A stretch of 64,000 bases of DNA from DASWZN01 sp036404435 (GTDB taxonomy: Bacteria; Acidobacteriota; Terriglobia; Bryobacterales; Bryobacteraceae), in the NCBI GenBank assembly GCA_036404435.1, contig DASWZN010000019.1, positions 1 through 64,000 on the forward strand. The letters are read 5' to 3'. The stretch's first letter is position 1. Each line of letters begins with the position of its first letter. Position numbers and translations under genes: made by a program. This document shows positions 33,915 through 43,436 of the stretch, piece by piece. A model generated the notes under the pieces. The model did no database searches. It saw nothing but the letters and a program-made list of their open reading frames with translations, and had not been told where the DNA came from.

Positions 33915-36900
33915 TCACTTGGCCAGCACTTCGTAAGCCTCCGCTCCGCACAGCCGCGCGACTTCGGCCTGGAATTCGCGGTCCGGCCGGACCTTTTCCG
34001 CCACGTCCAGAAGCAGCGAAAAATCGCGCGCTTTCTCCAGCCTCAGCCGGACCGACGTCTCGCCGGGCTTGCGCCGGAACAGCTCGCCGAGCGCCGCCGG
34101 CAAATCGTCCGGCCGGCCCAGCGGCACGCGAACCGAGACCAGGCTCGGAAACGACAAGCCCGCCAGCTCGAGCGGCACCAATTCCTGAATGGAGATCTTT
34201 GGCGGCGCGCCTTCCTCCGGCAGCACCAGGCCTTTGAGCAGCACCGCCTTGTCCTCCACCAGTTGCTCCGTCAGCCGCTCGTAACCGTTCGCAAACAGCA
34301 CCGCGTCGATGGCGCCGGAGAGATCCTCCAGTTGCATCGAAGCCCAGATCTTGCCTTCCTTGTTGCGCCGCCGCTGGATGCCGGTCAGGATCCCGCACAG
34401 CGCAACCTCGACGCCGCGTTCCAAGCCTTCGAGGCCGTCCGTGGGGTGCGAAGCGAGGTCCGCAATCTTGGCACGGAACTGCTCGAGCGGATGGCCGGTG
34501 ACGTAAAAGCCGAGCACTTCTTTCTCGCCCGTCAGGCGCTCCTCGGCGCTCCACTCGGGGAGGTCGGGCAGAGGCTTCTCGGGTGGCGTGTCGCCGAACA
34601 TGGCCGCGAAAAGGCCCGCCTGGCCGTTCTGCCGGTCGCGCCAGGCCTTCTGCCCCAGCTCCATCGCGCCTTCGACGGCCGCGTATAGCTGCGCGCGCAC
34701 CGGCGCCAGCGAATCGAGCGCCCCCGCCTTGATCAGGCTCTCGATCATCCGCTTGTTCAGCGCGCCCAGGTCCACGCGCTCGCAAAAATCGTACAGCGAC
34801 TTGAACGGCCCGCCTGCCTGCCTCGCCGCCAGGACCGATTCCACCGCCGACTGCCCCAGGCTCTTGATCGCGCCCAGCCCGAAGCGAACCGCGTTTCCGT
34901 CGGGCGTGAAGCTCCAGTCGCTCTTATTCACGTCCGGCGGCAGCACCTGGATGCCCATGTCGCGGCACTCGTTGATGTACTTCACCACCTTGGCCGTGTT
35001 GCCGGTTTCCGAAGTCAGCAGCGCGGCCATGAAATCGAGCGGATAATGCGCCTTCAGGTATGCGGTGATATAGGCCAGGTAGGCGTAGGCCGCCGAGTGC
35101 GACTTGTTGAATCCGTAACCCGCGAACTGCTCCATCAACTCGAACTGCTTCTCGACCTTCCTCTTGTTGTGCCCGCGCGCCAGCGCTCCCTCCAGGAACC
35201 GCTCGCGCTGTTTGCCCATCTCCTCGGCCTTCTTCTTGCCCATGGCGCGCCGCAGGATGTCGGCTTCGCCGAGCGAATACCCGGCCAGGCGGTTGGCGAT
35301 CTGCATCACCTGCTCCTGGTAAACGATGACGCCGTAGGTTTCCTCGAGGATCTCCTTCAGCTCCGGAAAATCGTACGTCACCGCACGCCGGCCGTGCTTG
35401 CGCTCGATGAAGTCGTCCACCATGCCGCCCTGTATCGGACCCGGCCGGTACAGCGCGTTCAGCGCGCACAGGTCCTCGATCCGGCTGGGCTGGTAGCGGC
35501 GCAGAATGTCGCGCATGCCAGAGGACTCGAACTGGAAGATCCCGCTGGTGAAGCCCTTCGAGAAAACCTGGTAGGTCGGCGCGTCGTCGAGCGGCAGGTC
35601 CTCGACCGCCAGCTTCTGGCCCCGATGCTTCTCGATCAATCCCAGCGCGTCGTGGATCAGCGTCAGCGTCGTCAGCCCCAGGAAGTCCATCTTGAGAAGC
35701 CCCAGCTTCTCGAGACCGTTCATGTCGTACTGGGTGACGATTTCCTCTTTGTTGGTGCGGTAGAGCGGGACCAGTTCCTTGAGCGGCTGCGGCGAAATCA
35801 CGACGCCCGCGGCGTGCACCCCTGCGTTGCGCGCCATGCCTTCGAGCTTGCGCGCCACCTCCAGCACCTGCTTCACCCGCTCGTCCTTCTGCGCCGCTGC
35901 GGCGAAGCCCGGCTCCATCTTGAGGGCGTCCTCGAGCGAGATGTTAAGGACGTTGGGGACCATTTTGGTGAGCCGGTCCACATCGTTGAAGCTCATCTCC
36001 AGCACGCGGCCCACGTCCTTGATGGCGGCCCGAGCGCCCAGCGTGCCGATGGTGATGATCTGCGCCACCTGCTCGCGCCCGTACTTCTCGGTGACGTACT
36101 GGATCACCTCGCCCCGCCGCCGCGTGCAGAAGTCGATGTCGATATCGGGCATGCTGATGCGCTCCGGGTTGAGGAAGCGCTCAAACAGCAGCCCGTACTC
36201 GAGCGGGTCTATGTCCGTGATGCCCATCGAGTAGCTGACCAGGCTGCCGGCGGCCGACCCGCGTCCCGGCCCCACCGGAATCCCTTTCAATTTCGAGAAA
36301 CGGATGAAGTCCCACACGATCAGGAAGTAGCCCGCAAACCTCATCTGCTGGATCATTCGGATCTCGCGGTCCAGCCGCTCGAGGTATTGCGGCAGCGCGT
36401 GCTTCAGGCGGCCCGCCGCGGCCAGCGCTTCCAGGCGCGTCCGCCGCGTCTCGAATCCGTTGCGCGCCACGTATTCGAAGTAGGTGTCGGTCGAGTGCTC
36501 CGCCGGAACCTCGAACTTCGGGAACGGCTCCTTGACCTTCTCCAGCTTGATGCGGCAGCGCTGCGCGATTTCCCACGTGCGGTCGAGCGCTTCCTCCACC
36601 TCGCCGAAGAGCAGCATCATCTCGGCGCGCGACTTCAGATAGAAGTCCTGCGTCTTCCAGTGCATCCGGCTCGGATCGTTGATCGTCTTGCCGGTCTGTA
36701 TGCACAGCATGATGTCGTGCGAGAGCGCATCCTCGCGGTGCAGGTAGTGCGCGTCGTTGGTCGCCACCAGCGGGATGCCGGTGTCGCGCGAGAGCCGGAC
36801 CGCTTGCGGCAGCAACTGCTTGTCCTGGTCCAGCCCGTGGTCCTGAAGCTCCAGGAAAAAGTTGCCGCGCCCGAAAATGTCGGTGTATTGGTAGGCCAGG

Positions 36901-37370
36901 CGCCGCGCGTCCTCGTAGCGGTCGCCCAGCAGCGTTTCGTTGATGTCTCCCTTGAGACAGGCCGAAAGCGCGATGAGCCCCTTCGAGTGCCGCGCCAGCA
37001 GGTCCTTGTCGATCCGCGGCTTGTAGTAGAAGCCCTCCAGATAAGCGGTCGAAACCAGATCGATGAGGTTGCGATAGCCTTCCTGGTTCTCGCACAGGAG
37101 GATGAGGTGGTTGTAGCGGTCCGACTCTGAACGGACATGCCGGCCCTGCTGGGAGACGTACACTTCGCAGCCGAGGATGGGCTCCACTCCGTGGTGCTTC
37201 GCGGCGTTATAGAACTGCACCGCGCCGAACAGGTTCCCGTGATCGGTCAGCGCGACCGCAGGCATCTTCTGCTCGGCCACCGCCTGAACCAGCTTCGTGA
37301 TCTCGCACGCGCCATCCAGCAGCGAGTAGTCCGAGTGAAGGTGCAAATGGACAAATGGAGTTTCGGCCAT
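33915..37370 (-). CDS. dnaE: DNA polymerase III subunit alpha
   Basis: Replicative polymerase (C family, DnaE1 type), 1151 residues. PHP domain at the start (FVHLHLHSDYSLLDGACEIT, VALTDHGNLFGAV). Catalytic aspartates in PDIDIDFCTRRRGEVIQY. Palm/finger motifs GPGRGSAAGSLVSYSMGITD and NAGVHAAGVVISPQPL. Helix-hairpin-helix region near INECRDMGIQVLPPDVNKSD, then an OB fold (VALCGILTGIQRRRNKEGK). Complete and undisturbed. Monocistronic. Confidence 0.97.
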   Translation of the reverse strand: MAETPFVHLHLHSDYSLLDGACEITKLVQAVAEQKMPAVALTDHGNLFGAVQFYNAAKHHGVEPILGCEVYVSQQGRHVRSESDRYNHLILLCENQEGYRNLIDLVSTAYLEGFYYKPRIDKDLLARHSKGLIALSACLKGDINETLLGDRYEDARRLAYQYTDIFGRGNFFLELQDHGLDQDKQLLPQAVRLSRDTGIPLVATNDAHYLHREDALSHDIMLCIQTGKTINDPSRMHWKTQDFYLKSRAEMMLLFGEVEEALDRTWEIAQRCRIKLEKVKEPFPKFEVPAEHSTDTYFEYVARNGFETRRTRLEALAAAGRLKHALPQYLERLDREIRMIQQMRFAGYFLIVWDFIRFSKLKGIPVGPGRGSAAGSLVSYSMGITDIDPLEYGLLFERFLNPERISMPDIDIDFCTRRRGEVIQYVTEKYGREQVAQIITIGTLGARAAIKDVGRVLEMSFNDVDRLTKMVPNVLNISLEDALKMEPGFAAAAQKDERVKQVLEVARKLEGMARNAGVHAAGVVISPQPLKELVPLYRTNKEEIVTQYDMNGLEKLGLLKMDFLGLTTLTLIHDALGLIEKHRGQKLAVEDLPLDDAPTYQVFSKGFTSGIFQFESSGMRDILRRYQPSRIEDLCALNALYRPGPIQGGMVDDFIERKHGRRAVTYDFPELKEILEETYGVIVYQEQVMQIANRLAGYSLGEADILRRAMGKKKAEEMGKQRERFLEGALARGHNKRKVEKQFELMEQFAGYGFNKSHSAAYAYLAYITAYLKAHYPLDFMAALLTSETGNTAKVVKYINECRDMGIQVLPPDVNKSDWSFTPDGNAVRFGLGAIKSLGQSAVESVLAARQAGGPFKSLYDFCERVDLGALNKRMIESLIKAGALDSLAPVRAQLYAAVEGAMELGQKAWRDRQNGQAGLFAAMFGDTPPEKPLPDLPEWSAEERLTGEKEVLGFYVTGHPLEQFRAKIADLASHPTDGLEGLERGVEVALCGILTGIQRRRNKEGKIWASMQLEDLSGAIDAVLFANGYERLTEQLVEDKAVLLKGLVLPEEGAPPKISIQELVPLELAGLSFPSLVSVRVPLGRPDDLPAALGELFRRKPGETSVRLRLEKARDFSLLLDVAEKVRPDREFQAEVARLCGAEAYEVLAK

Positions 37371-37476
37371 CTGGGGTTAACAGATCATGGTAACACCCGC
37401 GGGGCTCGACGAATTCTCGTTTCGGTCAGTAGTGATCGCCGACCCCGACGTTGGGGATCGGTTGCCTCAGATCGGA

Positions 37477-38499
37477 TCAGCGGTCACGGACCACAATGTC
37501 CAGATTCAGATGGCAGCGCGAGCTCTCTTCAGGCGTCAGCTCACCTTGGCGGAGCAGCAAGGACGCAAGCTCTGCGTAATGGTGTCGCTGGCCGGCCGCA
37601 AAGGCCTGGAGGTCGGAACGGTACTGTTCGGCTGTGATCCAGTGAAGCTGCAACACCGGACGAGTCACCAAGCCCAGCGCTTCCCGCTTCGTGCCGAGCT
37701 TGTCGGCCAGGAGTTCTAGGGCATATTCGTTGCGGTCCAGGGGGAGATGGCCTGTTGGCGGTCGAGACTCATCTGGGGCGCGCACGTAATAGACCGGGTA
37801 TCTGCCAGCCGCCAGCAGAGTCTGCCCGCCCCCGACTTCGGAAACGGAAGTCAGATAGTAAGTGTAAAGCTCGGGGAAGCCATAACGAGGTCCTGGGCCG
37901 ACCCAAATACGAGCTAACTTGGGGGCGGCGGGAGGCGGGGGCAGGGAGAGAGCCGTGTCGAGCACTTCGACCTCGGCCTTCACCTGCAACCGCTCCAAAA
38001 GTTCAACCGGGCCGCCTCTCTGACGCGCCAGGCATTGTGCCGCTACTACTGAGCATTCGTCATCGTACTGGCACTTGTCGAGGATATGGGCTCCCACTGC
38101 TGGGGCCGGACACGCGCCGCGATAGAGAAGAATGAGCGCTTGCGCTCGATACAGGCCGAATAGCCCTTCACTGGTCTCTTCCGGCACCTGAACCCGCAAC
38201 TGTATCAGCGCATCCAGAATCCCAAGGCGCGCTTTTTCTTCATAGTAGTCTCGCGGATCAATGTGGCTGACATCGCCCAGAGCGGCGATCAACAACTCGC
38301 TGTTCAAATGCCGCACCTCGATCCGCCGAATTATGTCCGCGCCCCAGGCCCTGTACATCGGGCGCGGATCCTTGAGCCACTGTTCGGCAAGGTCGATAAG
38401 CGGCCGCTCCAGCGCAGCTTCTTGCCGATAGACCTCCCACACGTCCGGCTTTTGGCCCCACATCACCATCACCGAGCAACACGCGAGAAGGAGGCGCAT
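37477..38499 (-). CDS. Secreted protein of unknown function
   Basis: 340 residues; short hydrophobic start (MRLLLACCSVMVMWG) consistent with a signal peptide. The first half is helical and repeat-like, possibly HEAT-like (ALERPLIDLAEQWLKDPRPM, YYEEKARLGILDALIQLRVQ, SVVAAQCLARQRGGPVELL). The second half contains GGGQTLLAAGRYPVYYVRAP and LDRNEYALELLADKLGT. No catalytic motif was recognised. Slightly less GC-rich than its neighbours. Confidence 0.65.
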   Translation of the reverse strand: MRLLLACCSVMVMWGQKPDVWEVYRQEAALERPLIDLAEQWLKDPRPMYRAWGADIIRRIEVRHLNSELLIAALGDVSHIDPRDYYEEKARLGILDALIQLRVQVPEETSEGLFGLYRAQALILLYRGACPAPAVGAHILDKCQYDDECSVVAAQCLARQRGGPVELLERLQVKAEVEVLDTALSLPPPPAAPKLARIWVGPGPRYGFPELYTYYLTSVSEVGGGQTLLAAGRYPVYYVRAPDESRPPTGHLPLDRNEYALELLADKLGTKREALGLVTRPVLQLHWITAEQYRSDLQAFAAGQRHHYAELASLLLRQGELTPEESSRCHLNLDIVVRDR

Positions 38500-38612
38500 C
38501 TGTTCATTCTAGTCAGAAGTCGCCGAGGCAGAGCGGCGGCGTCGTTCTCCCAGGCTTCGCACCGCTCCCCTTCCTTGGACGGGTTGACCGCGCCACGCGG
38601 GAGTGAGACCCC

Positions 38613-40772
38613 TCACTCGAACGAGGGCGGAAGCTCAGCCGCCCCGGTCGCCCACTCCTTGTTCGGCTGCTTCGCCAGCACGAACTCCAGCCGATTCCGC
38701 CCCGCCGCGAGCGCCGCAAGCGGCAGCCACGCGCTCGGATACGGCTTGCCGTTGAGCTTCACGGACTGAACGTAGATCCCCTCGCCGCTCGAAACGATCT
38801 CGAGGCTACGGCCCTCGCCCATCGGCATAACGGCGCGCCGGAACAAGGGCGTCCCCAGCGCCAGCCCGCCCACGCCGGGGATCACGGGATACAGGCCTAG
38901 CGCGCTCCACACGTACACTCCCGAGGTGGCCCCGAGATCGTCGTTTCCCGGCAGACCGCCGGGAGAGGTGTTGAACGCCTCGCGGCGGATGCGGTCCTCA
39001 ACCTCCTGCGTCTTCCACGGCGCGCCGGCCCAGACATAGGCGAAGGGCGCGACGAAATCGGGCTCGTTAGCGACCGTGAAGTTGGGAGTGCCCCAGCCCA
39101 CGACCTTCTCGAAGAACTTGTCCAGCTTCGGAAGGACTGCGCCGTTCCCGCCCATCGCCCGGAACAGCCCCGCGTAGTTGTGCGGGATCATCCACGTGTA
39201 CTGCCAAGTGGAACCCTCCTCAAAGCCGATCTGGTTGCTCTTGTCCCAGGTCGTGTGGTGCGGCAGCATGCGGTCTGGGTCAAAGCCCTCCAGGAACTTG
39301 CCATCGCTCGTCCGCGGGCGGATGAAGCGCGTCTCCGGATCGAACAGGTTGTGCCAATTCTGCGCCGAACGCAGCAGGCGCGCGGCCGTTGCCTGGTCGC
39401 CCAGCGCGGCGGCGAAACGTGAGACGGCGAAGTCTGCGCTGGCGTACTCGAGCGTCACCGAGGCCGCGGATTCCCCGACCTCGCCTCCGAGCGGCACGTA
39501 GCCCAGCTTCAGATAATCGGCGAGCCCCGGCCGCTCCGCCTTCCCATGCAGGCCCACCCCCGGCTCGGTGGCGCCTTTGATCATGTAGCGCAGAGCGGAC
39601 GCGGTGTCGAACGAGCGGGCGCCGAAGGCGTACGCGCTCGCAAGCAGAATGGCCGATGAGTCGCCGCCCATCACGTACGAAACGTCGTTGGCGACGGGCC
39701 AGCGCGGCAGCCAGCCGCTCTGGCCGGCGTCGCGCACCAGCGACTGCATCATGTCGCCGGTCTGGCCCGGAACGAACAGCGCATCCCACTGCACGGTGCT
39801 GCGGTAAATGTCCCAGTCGGAGAAATTCGCGTACTGGGCGTGGCCCGGCTCCACGCCGTGCACCTGCCCATCGAAGCCGCGATACTGGCCGATCGCGTCG
39901 CTGAACAGGTTCGGCGACAGCAGCGTGTGGTAGAGGCCGGTGTAGAAGATCGTGCGCTCGTCTGCCGTGCCGCCCTCGACCTCGACGCGGTTGAGGATCG
40001 CGCTCCACGCGGCCGTCGCCTGAGCGTGAACGGCGTCGAAGTCCCAGCCGGGGATCTCCAGGTTGAGGTTCGCTTCCGCGTTCGCAATACTGACGAAGGA
40101 GATCGCCACCTTCACCACAAGTGGCCCGCCGGATCGGAACGAAACGAAACTCCCGGCGGCGTGACCGGCCCAAACGCCCGAGGCCAGGACGGGCTTGTCG
40201 AATCTGGCCGCAAAGTACAGGGTGTAGTCGTCGTCCATCCCGCAAAAGCCGCCGCTATGCACGACGCCGGCCACGGCGTCGTTGCCCCGGACCTCGATCG
40301 AAGCGGAATCCTGCTTGCGCTGCGTGGCGCTGCCTCCGGCGTCCAGGTAGAGCGTGGGGGGCGCGTCCGCCGGAAACGTAAATCGCCCTATGCCCGCACG
40401 CGCGGTGGTGGTCAGCTCCACGCGCATGCCGTCCGCAAAGCCGATGGCATAGTAGCCCGGATGCGCCTCCTCGCGGGCGTGGTCGAGCGGCAGCGGCTGT
40501 CCCGTCCCCGGCAGGATCGGCACGTCGGCGTAGATGGGGCATCCCGCGCCGCTGATATGGGTGAGGCTGAACCCGCGGATCGACTTGTCGTCGTAGTGAT
40601 ACCAGCCGTCCGCACGCGTGTCCGGCCCCCACTGCATCATGCCGAAGGGCAGCGTGGCGGCGGGGAACGTGTTGCCGTCGGCCGCCGTGCCAATGAACGG
40701 GTTCACCGCGTCGTAAGGCCCCGCAGCAGAGAGAGAAGCGCAGAGCAGCATCGAACACAGCATCTCGCGCAT
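38613..40772 (-). CDS. Glycoside hydrolase family 92 alpha-1,2-mannosidase-like, secreted
   Basis: 719 residues from the ATG at 40772, which starts a signal peptide (MREMLCSMLLCASLSAAG); an ATG at 40784 is 4 codons further upstream. GH92 marks: VNPFIGTAADGNTFPAATLP, FSLTHISGAGCP, SDWDIYRSTVQWDALFVPG, the calcium/catalytic GNDDLGATSGVYVWSALGLY. GH92 enzymes are calcium-dependent, inverting exo-mannosidases acting on N-glycan-type mannose. Starts 2 nt after the tdh stop, so the pair is an operon, an odd match of amino-acid and glycan catabolism. Confidence 0.9.
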   Translation of the reverse strand: MREMLCSMLLCASLSAAGPYDAVNPFIGTAADGNTFPAATLPFGMMQWGPDTRADGWYHYDDKSIRGFSLTHISGAGCPIYADVPILPGTGQPLPLDHAREEAHPGYYAIGFADGMRVELTTTARAGIGRFTFPADAPPTLYLDAGGSATQRKQDSASIEVRGNDAVAGVVHSGGFCGMDDDYTLYFAARFDKPVLASGVWAGHAAGSFVSFRSGGPLVVKVAISFVSIANAEANLNLEIPGWDFDAVHAQATAAWSAILNRVEVEGGTADERTIFYTGLYHTLLSPNLFSDAIGQYRGFDGQVHGVEPGHAQYANFSDWDIYRSTVQWDALFVPGQTGDMMQSLVRDAGQSGWLPRWPVANDVSYVMGGDSSAILLASAYAFGARSFDTASALRYMIKGATEPGVGLHGKAERPGLADYLKLGYVPLGGEVGESAASVTLEYASADFAVSRFAAALGDQATAARLLRSAQNWHNLFDPETRFIRPRTSDGKFLEGFDPDRMLPHHTTWDKSNQIGFEEGSTWQYTWMIPHNYAGLFRAMGGNGAVLPKLDKFFEKVVGWGTPNFTVANEPDFVAPFAYVWAGAPWKTQEVEDRIRREAFNTSPGGLPGNDDLGATSGVYVWSALGLYPVIPGVGGLALGTPLFRRAVMPMGEGRSLEIVSSGEGIYVQSVKLNGKPYPSAWLPLAALAAGRNRLEFVLAKQPNKEWATGAAELPPSFE

Positions 40773-40774
40773 GG

Positions 40775-41800
40775 TTAGAGCCATTCCAGAATCACCTTCG
40801 CCGCGTTGCCGGAACGCATGGCTTCGAACCCCATCTCGAACTCGGTGTAAGGGAAGCGGTGCGTGATAACGGGGCTCAGATCGAGCCCCGATTCGAGCAT
40901 CACCGTCATCTTGTACCAGGTCTCGTACATCTCCCGGCCGTAGATGCCCTTGATGGTGAGCATGTTGAAGATGACCTTGTTCCAATCGACGCACATCTGA
41001 CGCGGCGGAATGCCCAGCACGGCGATCTTCCCCCCGTGCGACATGTTGGCGATCATCTCGCGGAACGCGGCCTCGTTGCCCGACATCTCCAGGCCGACAT
41101 CGAAGCCTTCGATCATGCCAAGTGCCTTCTGCACCTCGGCTAGGGGCGTGGTCCGGGTGTCCACGGCCCGCGTCACGCCGAACTTCTTCGCCAGTTCCAG
41201 GCGCGTGGGATTCACGTCGGTGATGACCACGAACCGCGCGCCGGCGTGACGCACCACGGCCGCCGCCATCATCCCGATCGGGCCGGCGCCCGTAATCAGC
41301 ACGTCCTCGCCCAGCACCGGAAACGAGAGCGCGGTGTGCACCGCGTTGCCGAAAGGATCGAAGATGCAGGCGATGTCCCGGCTCACGCCCGGATGGTGGT
41401 GCCAGACGTTGGCCATGGGCAAGGCGATGTATTCGGCAAAGGCGCCGGGGCGGTTCACTCCCACGCCCATGGCCCGGGCGCACAAGTGCCGCCGGCCGGC
41501 CAGGCAGTTGCGGCAGCGGCCGCAGACCACGTGGCCCTCGCCGCTCACCAGGTCGCCGGGAAAGAAATCGGCCACGTTCGATCCCGTCTTGGCGACTTCG
41601 CCGGTGAACTCGTGGCCCACCACCATCGGCACCGGAATGGTCTTCTGGGCCCAGTCGTCCCAGTCGTAGATGTGAACGTCGGTGCCGCAAATCGAGGTGC
41701 GGTCCACGCGAATGAGGACGTCGTTGATGCCGGTCTCGGGGATCGGCACTTCTTCGAGCCACAACCCCGGCTCGCGCTTGCTCTTGACCAGTGCTTTCAT
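40775..41800 (-). CDS. tdh: L-threonine 3-dehydrogenase
   Basis: Zinc-dependent oxidation of threonine to 2-amino-3-ketobutyrate with NAD. The ATG at 41800 gives 341 residues and MKALVKSKREPGLWLEEVPI, matching the family start. Catalytic zinc site C38 with GTDVHIYDW and VVGHEFTG (H63, E64); structural zinc in CGRCRNCLAGRRHLC; Rossmann loop GAGPIGMMAAAV. In-frame starts further up (to 41821) are possible. The Kbl ligase usually paired with Tdh is not here; GH92 follows instead. Another medium-chain polyol dehydrogenase activity is the alternative. Confidence 0.87.
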   Translation of the reverse strand: MKALVKSKREPGLWLEEVPIPETGINDVLIRVDRTSICGTDVHIYDWDDWAQKTIPVPMVVGHEFTGEVAKTGSNVADFFPGDLVSGEGHVVCGRCRNCLAGRRHLCARAMGVGVNRPGAFAEYIALPMANVWHHHPGVSRDIACIFDPFGNAVHTALSFPVLGEDVLITGAGPIGMMAAAVVRHAGARFVVITDVNPTRLELAKKFGVTRAVDTRTTPLAEVQKALGMIEGFDVGLEMSGNEAAFREMIANMSHGGKIAVLGIPPRQMCVDWNKVIFNMLTIKGIYGREMYETWYKMTVMLESGLDLSPVITHRFPYTEFEMGFEAMRSGNAAKVILEWL

Positions 41801-41824
41801 CGTGCCAGGCATTTGACTCAATAG

Positions 41825-41859
41825 TAGTCGATGGTCGATGGTGGATGGTCGATGGTGAA
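41825..41859. repeat. Heptanucleotide tandem repeat (5 units), inverted relative to 42435-42469
   Basis: TAGTCGA, TGGTCGA, TGGTGGA, TGGTCGA, TGGTGAA in tandem, directly upstream of tdh. Its reverse complement recurs at 42435-42469, and shorter stretches (CCATCCACCATCGG near 41878, GGATGGTTGATAGCCGA near 41921) continue the theme. Confidence 0.75.
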
Positions 41860-41948
41860 AAGCAACCGCGGCCTAAACCATCCACCATCGGCTGTCCAGC
41901 GTCTACATGCGTGAGCAGGTGGATGGTTGATAGCCGACGCCTGTCGGC

Positions 41949-42317
41949 TCATTCCGTATTTCTGATCTCAATCCATTTGCGCCGCTCGTTCGCCTCCACC
42001 TCCTCGATCACCCCTGCCCTTATGTGCAGTTTCACGTCCGTCTCGGCGTTAGGCCTTCTCAGCTCCGCAAGCACTTCGGGCGGGGGTGCCTTTATGCGAA
42101 CTTCCTCGTCGTTCTCCAGGACCCTCCAAACTTCAAGTACGCCTAATTCGATGAGCGAGAAGAGCGCCGCATGAACCTCCTCGTCGGAAGGACCGTCGGG
42201 GAAATTGAGCGCACTGCGTTGGACCGTGGGAAACCAGGCCTCGCCGTAATACCAACCCTCAAAATCGATCGCCCCGAGCACCTCGATCTGAGTGGCAGTC
42301 AGCACCAGATCGGACAT
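41949..42317 (-). CDS. Hypothetical protein between inverted heptamer repeats
   Basis: 122 residues from the ATG at 42317, which has an excellent GGAGGG 4 nt upstream. Sequence: LTATQIEVLGAIDFEGWYYG, then SDEEVHAALFSLIELGVLEV and VIEEVEANERRKWIEIRN. The predicted helix pattern of the first half looks like a winged helix (EVHAALFSLIELGVLEVWRV), but I cannot name a family. It is bracketed by inverted 7-bp repeat arrays (41825-41859 and 42435-42469) and by two direct copies of GATAGCCGA (41929, 42418). Confidence 0.65.
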   Translation of the reverse strand: MSDLVLTATQIEVLGAIDFEGWYYGEAWFPTVQRSALNFPDGPSDEEVHAALFSLIELGVLEVWRVLENDEEVRIKAPPPEVLAELRRPNAETDVKLHIRAGVIEEVEANERRKWIEIRNTE

Positions 42318-42434
42318 CGACCCTCCTGGTCCAGCAGCGTACGCCAACCCACGGTCTCGGCGCAAGCGCGGCCCGTCCCCGCCCGCGCCGCCATCAAGCG
42401 CAAGCAAGTTGACGGTCGATAGCCGAAAGTCGAA

Positions 42435-42469
42435 CCACCCACCATCGACCATCCACCATCGACTATCTT
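42435..42469. repeat. Heptanucleotide tandem repeat (5 units)
   Basis: CCACCCA, CCATCGA, CCATCCA, CCATCGA, CTATCTT, ending 6 nt before the start of the dehydrogenase gene at 42476. Inverted copy of 41825-41859. Confidence 0.75.
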
Positions 42470-42475
42470 GGGTTT

Positions 42476-43369
42476 ATGGCAAAGCTTGGATTCTTGGGTC
42501 TCGGCATCATGGGCTACCCGATGGCGCGCAATCTGCTCCGCGCCGGCCACGAGGTGGCGCTGTGGTCGCATACGGCCGCCAAGGCGCGCGATCTCGCCCG
42601 CAACGAAAAGGGCGTGTTCTGCGAGACGCCGCGCCAGGTGGCCGACTTCGCTGAGTGCGCGTTCCTGTGCGTGGGGAACACGGCCATGTCGGAACAGGTG
42701 CTCCTTGGAAACGATGGACTTGCAGCCGGCGGCCGACCGGGGCTGGTCATCGTGGACGCGAGCACCGTCTCTCCCTCCCGCAGCCGGGCCATCGGCGAGG
42801 AACTGGCCAAACGAGGCATCCATTTCCTAGGCGCCCCTTGCACGGGATCGAAGCCCGGCGCCGAGAAGGGGACGCTGACCTTCATGGTCGGTGGCGACAA
42901 GGAGGTCTTCGAGCGCGTTCGGCCGTACTTCGAGCCCATGGGCAAGCAGCTCTACTACTGCGGGGGGCCAGGGCAGGGCCTCGCCGCCAAGCTGGCTCAG
43001 AACCTGATTCTTTCCAACCTTCTGCAGGCGTTTAACGAGGGCATGGTGCTGAGCACAAAGGCCGGCGTCGACCCCGTGCTCATGCTTGAGATCCTCAACA
43101 ACAGCGCCGCCCGCTCAGGCCTGATCGCCTTCAAGGCGCCCTACGTCTTCGACCGCAATTTTGAGACCAACTTCTCCGTTAAGTGGATGCACAAGGACAT
43201 TGAACTGATGTTGGAGGCCGCGAAGGACCTCAGGGTCCCCCTGCGCTTGACCAATGTGACGGAGCGGATGTTTCGCACGGCCCTGGACGCCGGCCTGGGC
43301 GATGAAGACATCTGCTCTACAATCAAAGTCTTAGAGAAGGAAGCGGGCACCGAGGTCAAGCGCCGCTAA
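42476..43369 (+). CDS. NAD(P)-dependent beta-hydroxyacid dehydrogenase (3-hydroxyisobutyrate dehydrogenase family)
   Basis: 297 residues. Rossmann start KLGFLGLGIMGYPMARNLLR; substrate motif DASTVSPSRSRAIGEEL; FLGAPCTGSKPGAEKGTLTF in place of the usual DAPVSGG; catalytic lysine in GQGLAAKLAQNLILSN; C-terminal WMHKDIELMLEAA. The family oxidises 3-hydroxyisobutyrate, tartronate semialdehyde or glyoxylate-type substrates; the exact one cannot be chosen. The upstream region is a heptamer repeat with no obvious ribosome site. Confidence 0.85.
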   Translation: MAKLGFLGLGIMGYPMARNLLRAGHEVALWSHTAAKARDLARNEKGVFCETPRQVADFAECAFLCVGNTAMSEQVLLGNDGLAAGGRPGLVIVDASTVSPSRSRAIGEELAKRGIHFLGAPCTGSKPGAEKGTLTFMVGGDKEVFERVRPYFEPMGKQLYYCGGPGQGLAAKLAQNLILSNLLQAFNEGMVLSTKAGVDPVLMLEILNNSAARSGLIAFKAPYVFDRNFETNFSVKWMHKDIELMLEAAKDLRVPLRLTNVTERMFRTALDAGLGDEDICSTIKVLEKEAGTEVKRR

Positions 43370-43400
43370 GAGCCGCTTTACGAAAAAATACAAAAAACTG

Positions 43401-43429
43401 TTGCAATCCGCAGAGTGATATTCTATTAT
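43401..43429 (+). promoter_or_regulatory. Promoter upstream of the dxr leader
   Basis: TTGCAA (43401-43406), 17-bp spacer, TATTAT (43424-43429). Predicted RNA start near 43436, immediately before the structured stretch at 43437-43509 and about 180 nt before the dxr start codon. Confidence 0.55.
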
Positions 43430-43436
43430 TGGAATA

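Noticed and set aside
35046..37130. Very long open frame on the plus strand across dnaE
   Set aside because: It is antisense to a perfectly conserved dnaE; arginine/histidine/valine-rich, low-complexity translation typical of the complementary strand of high-GC genes.
40785..41888. Extension of the GH92 frame upstream through tdh
   Set aside because: The extension translates tdh in another frame; a signal peptide begins at 40772 right after the tdh stop.
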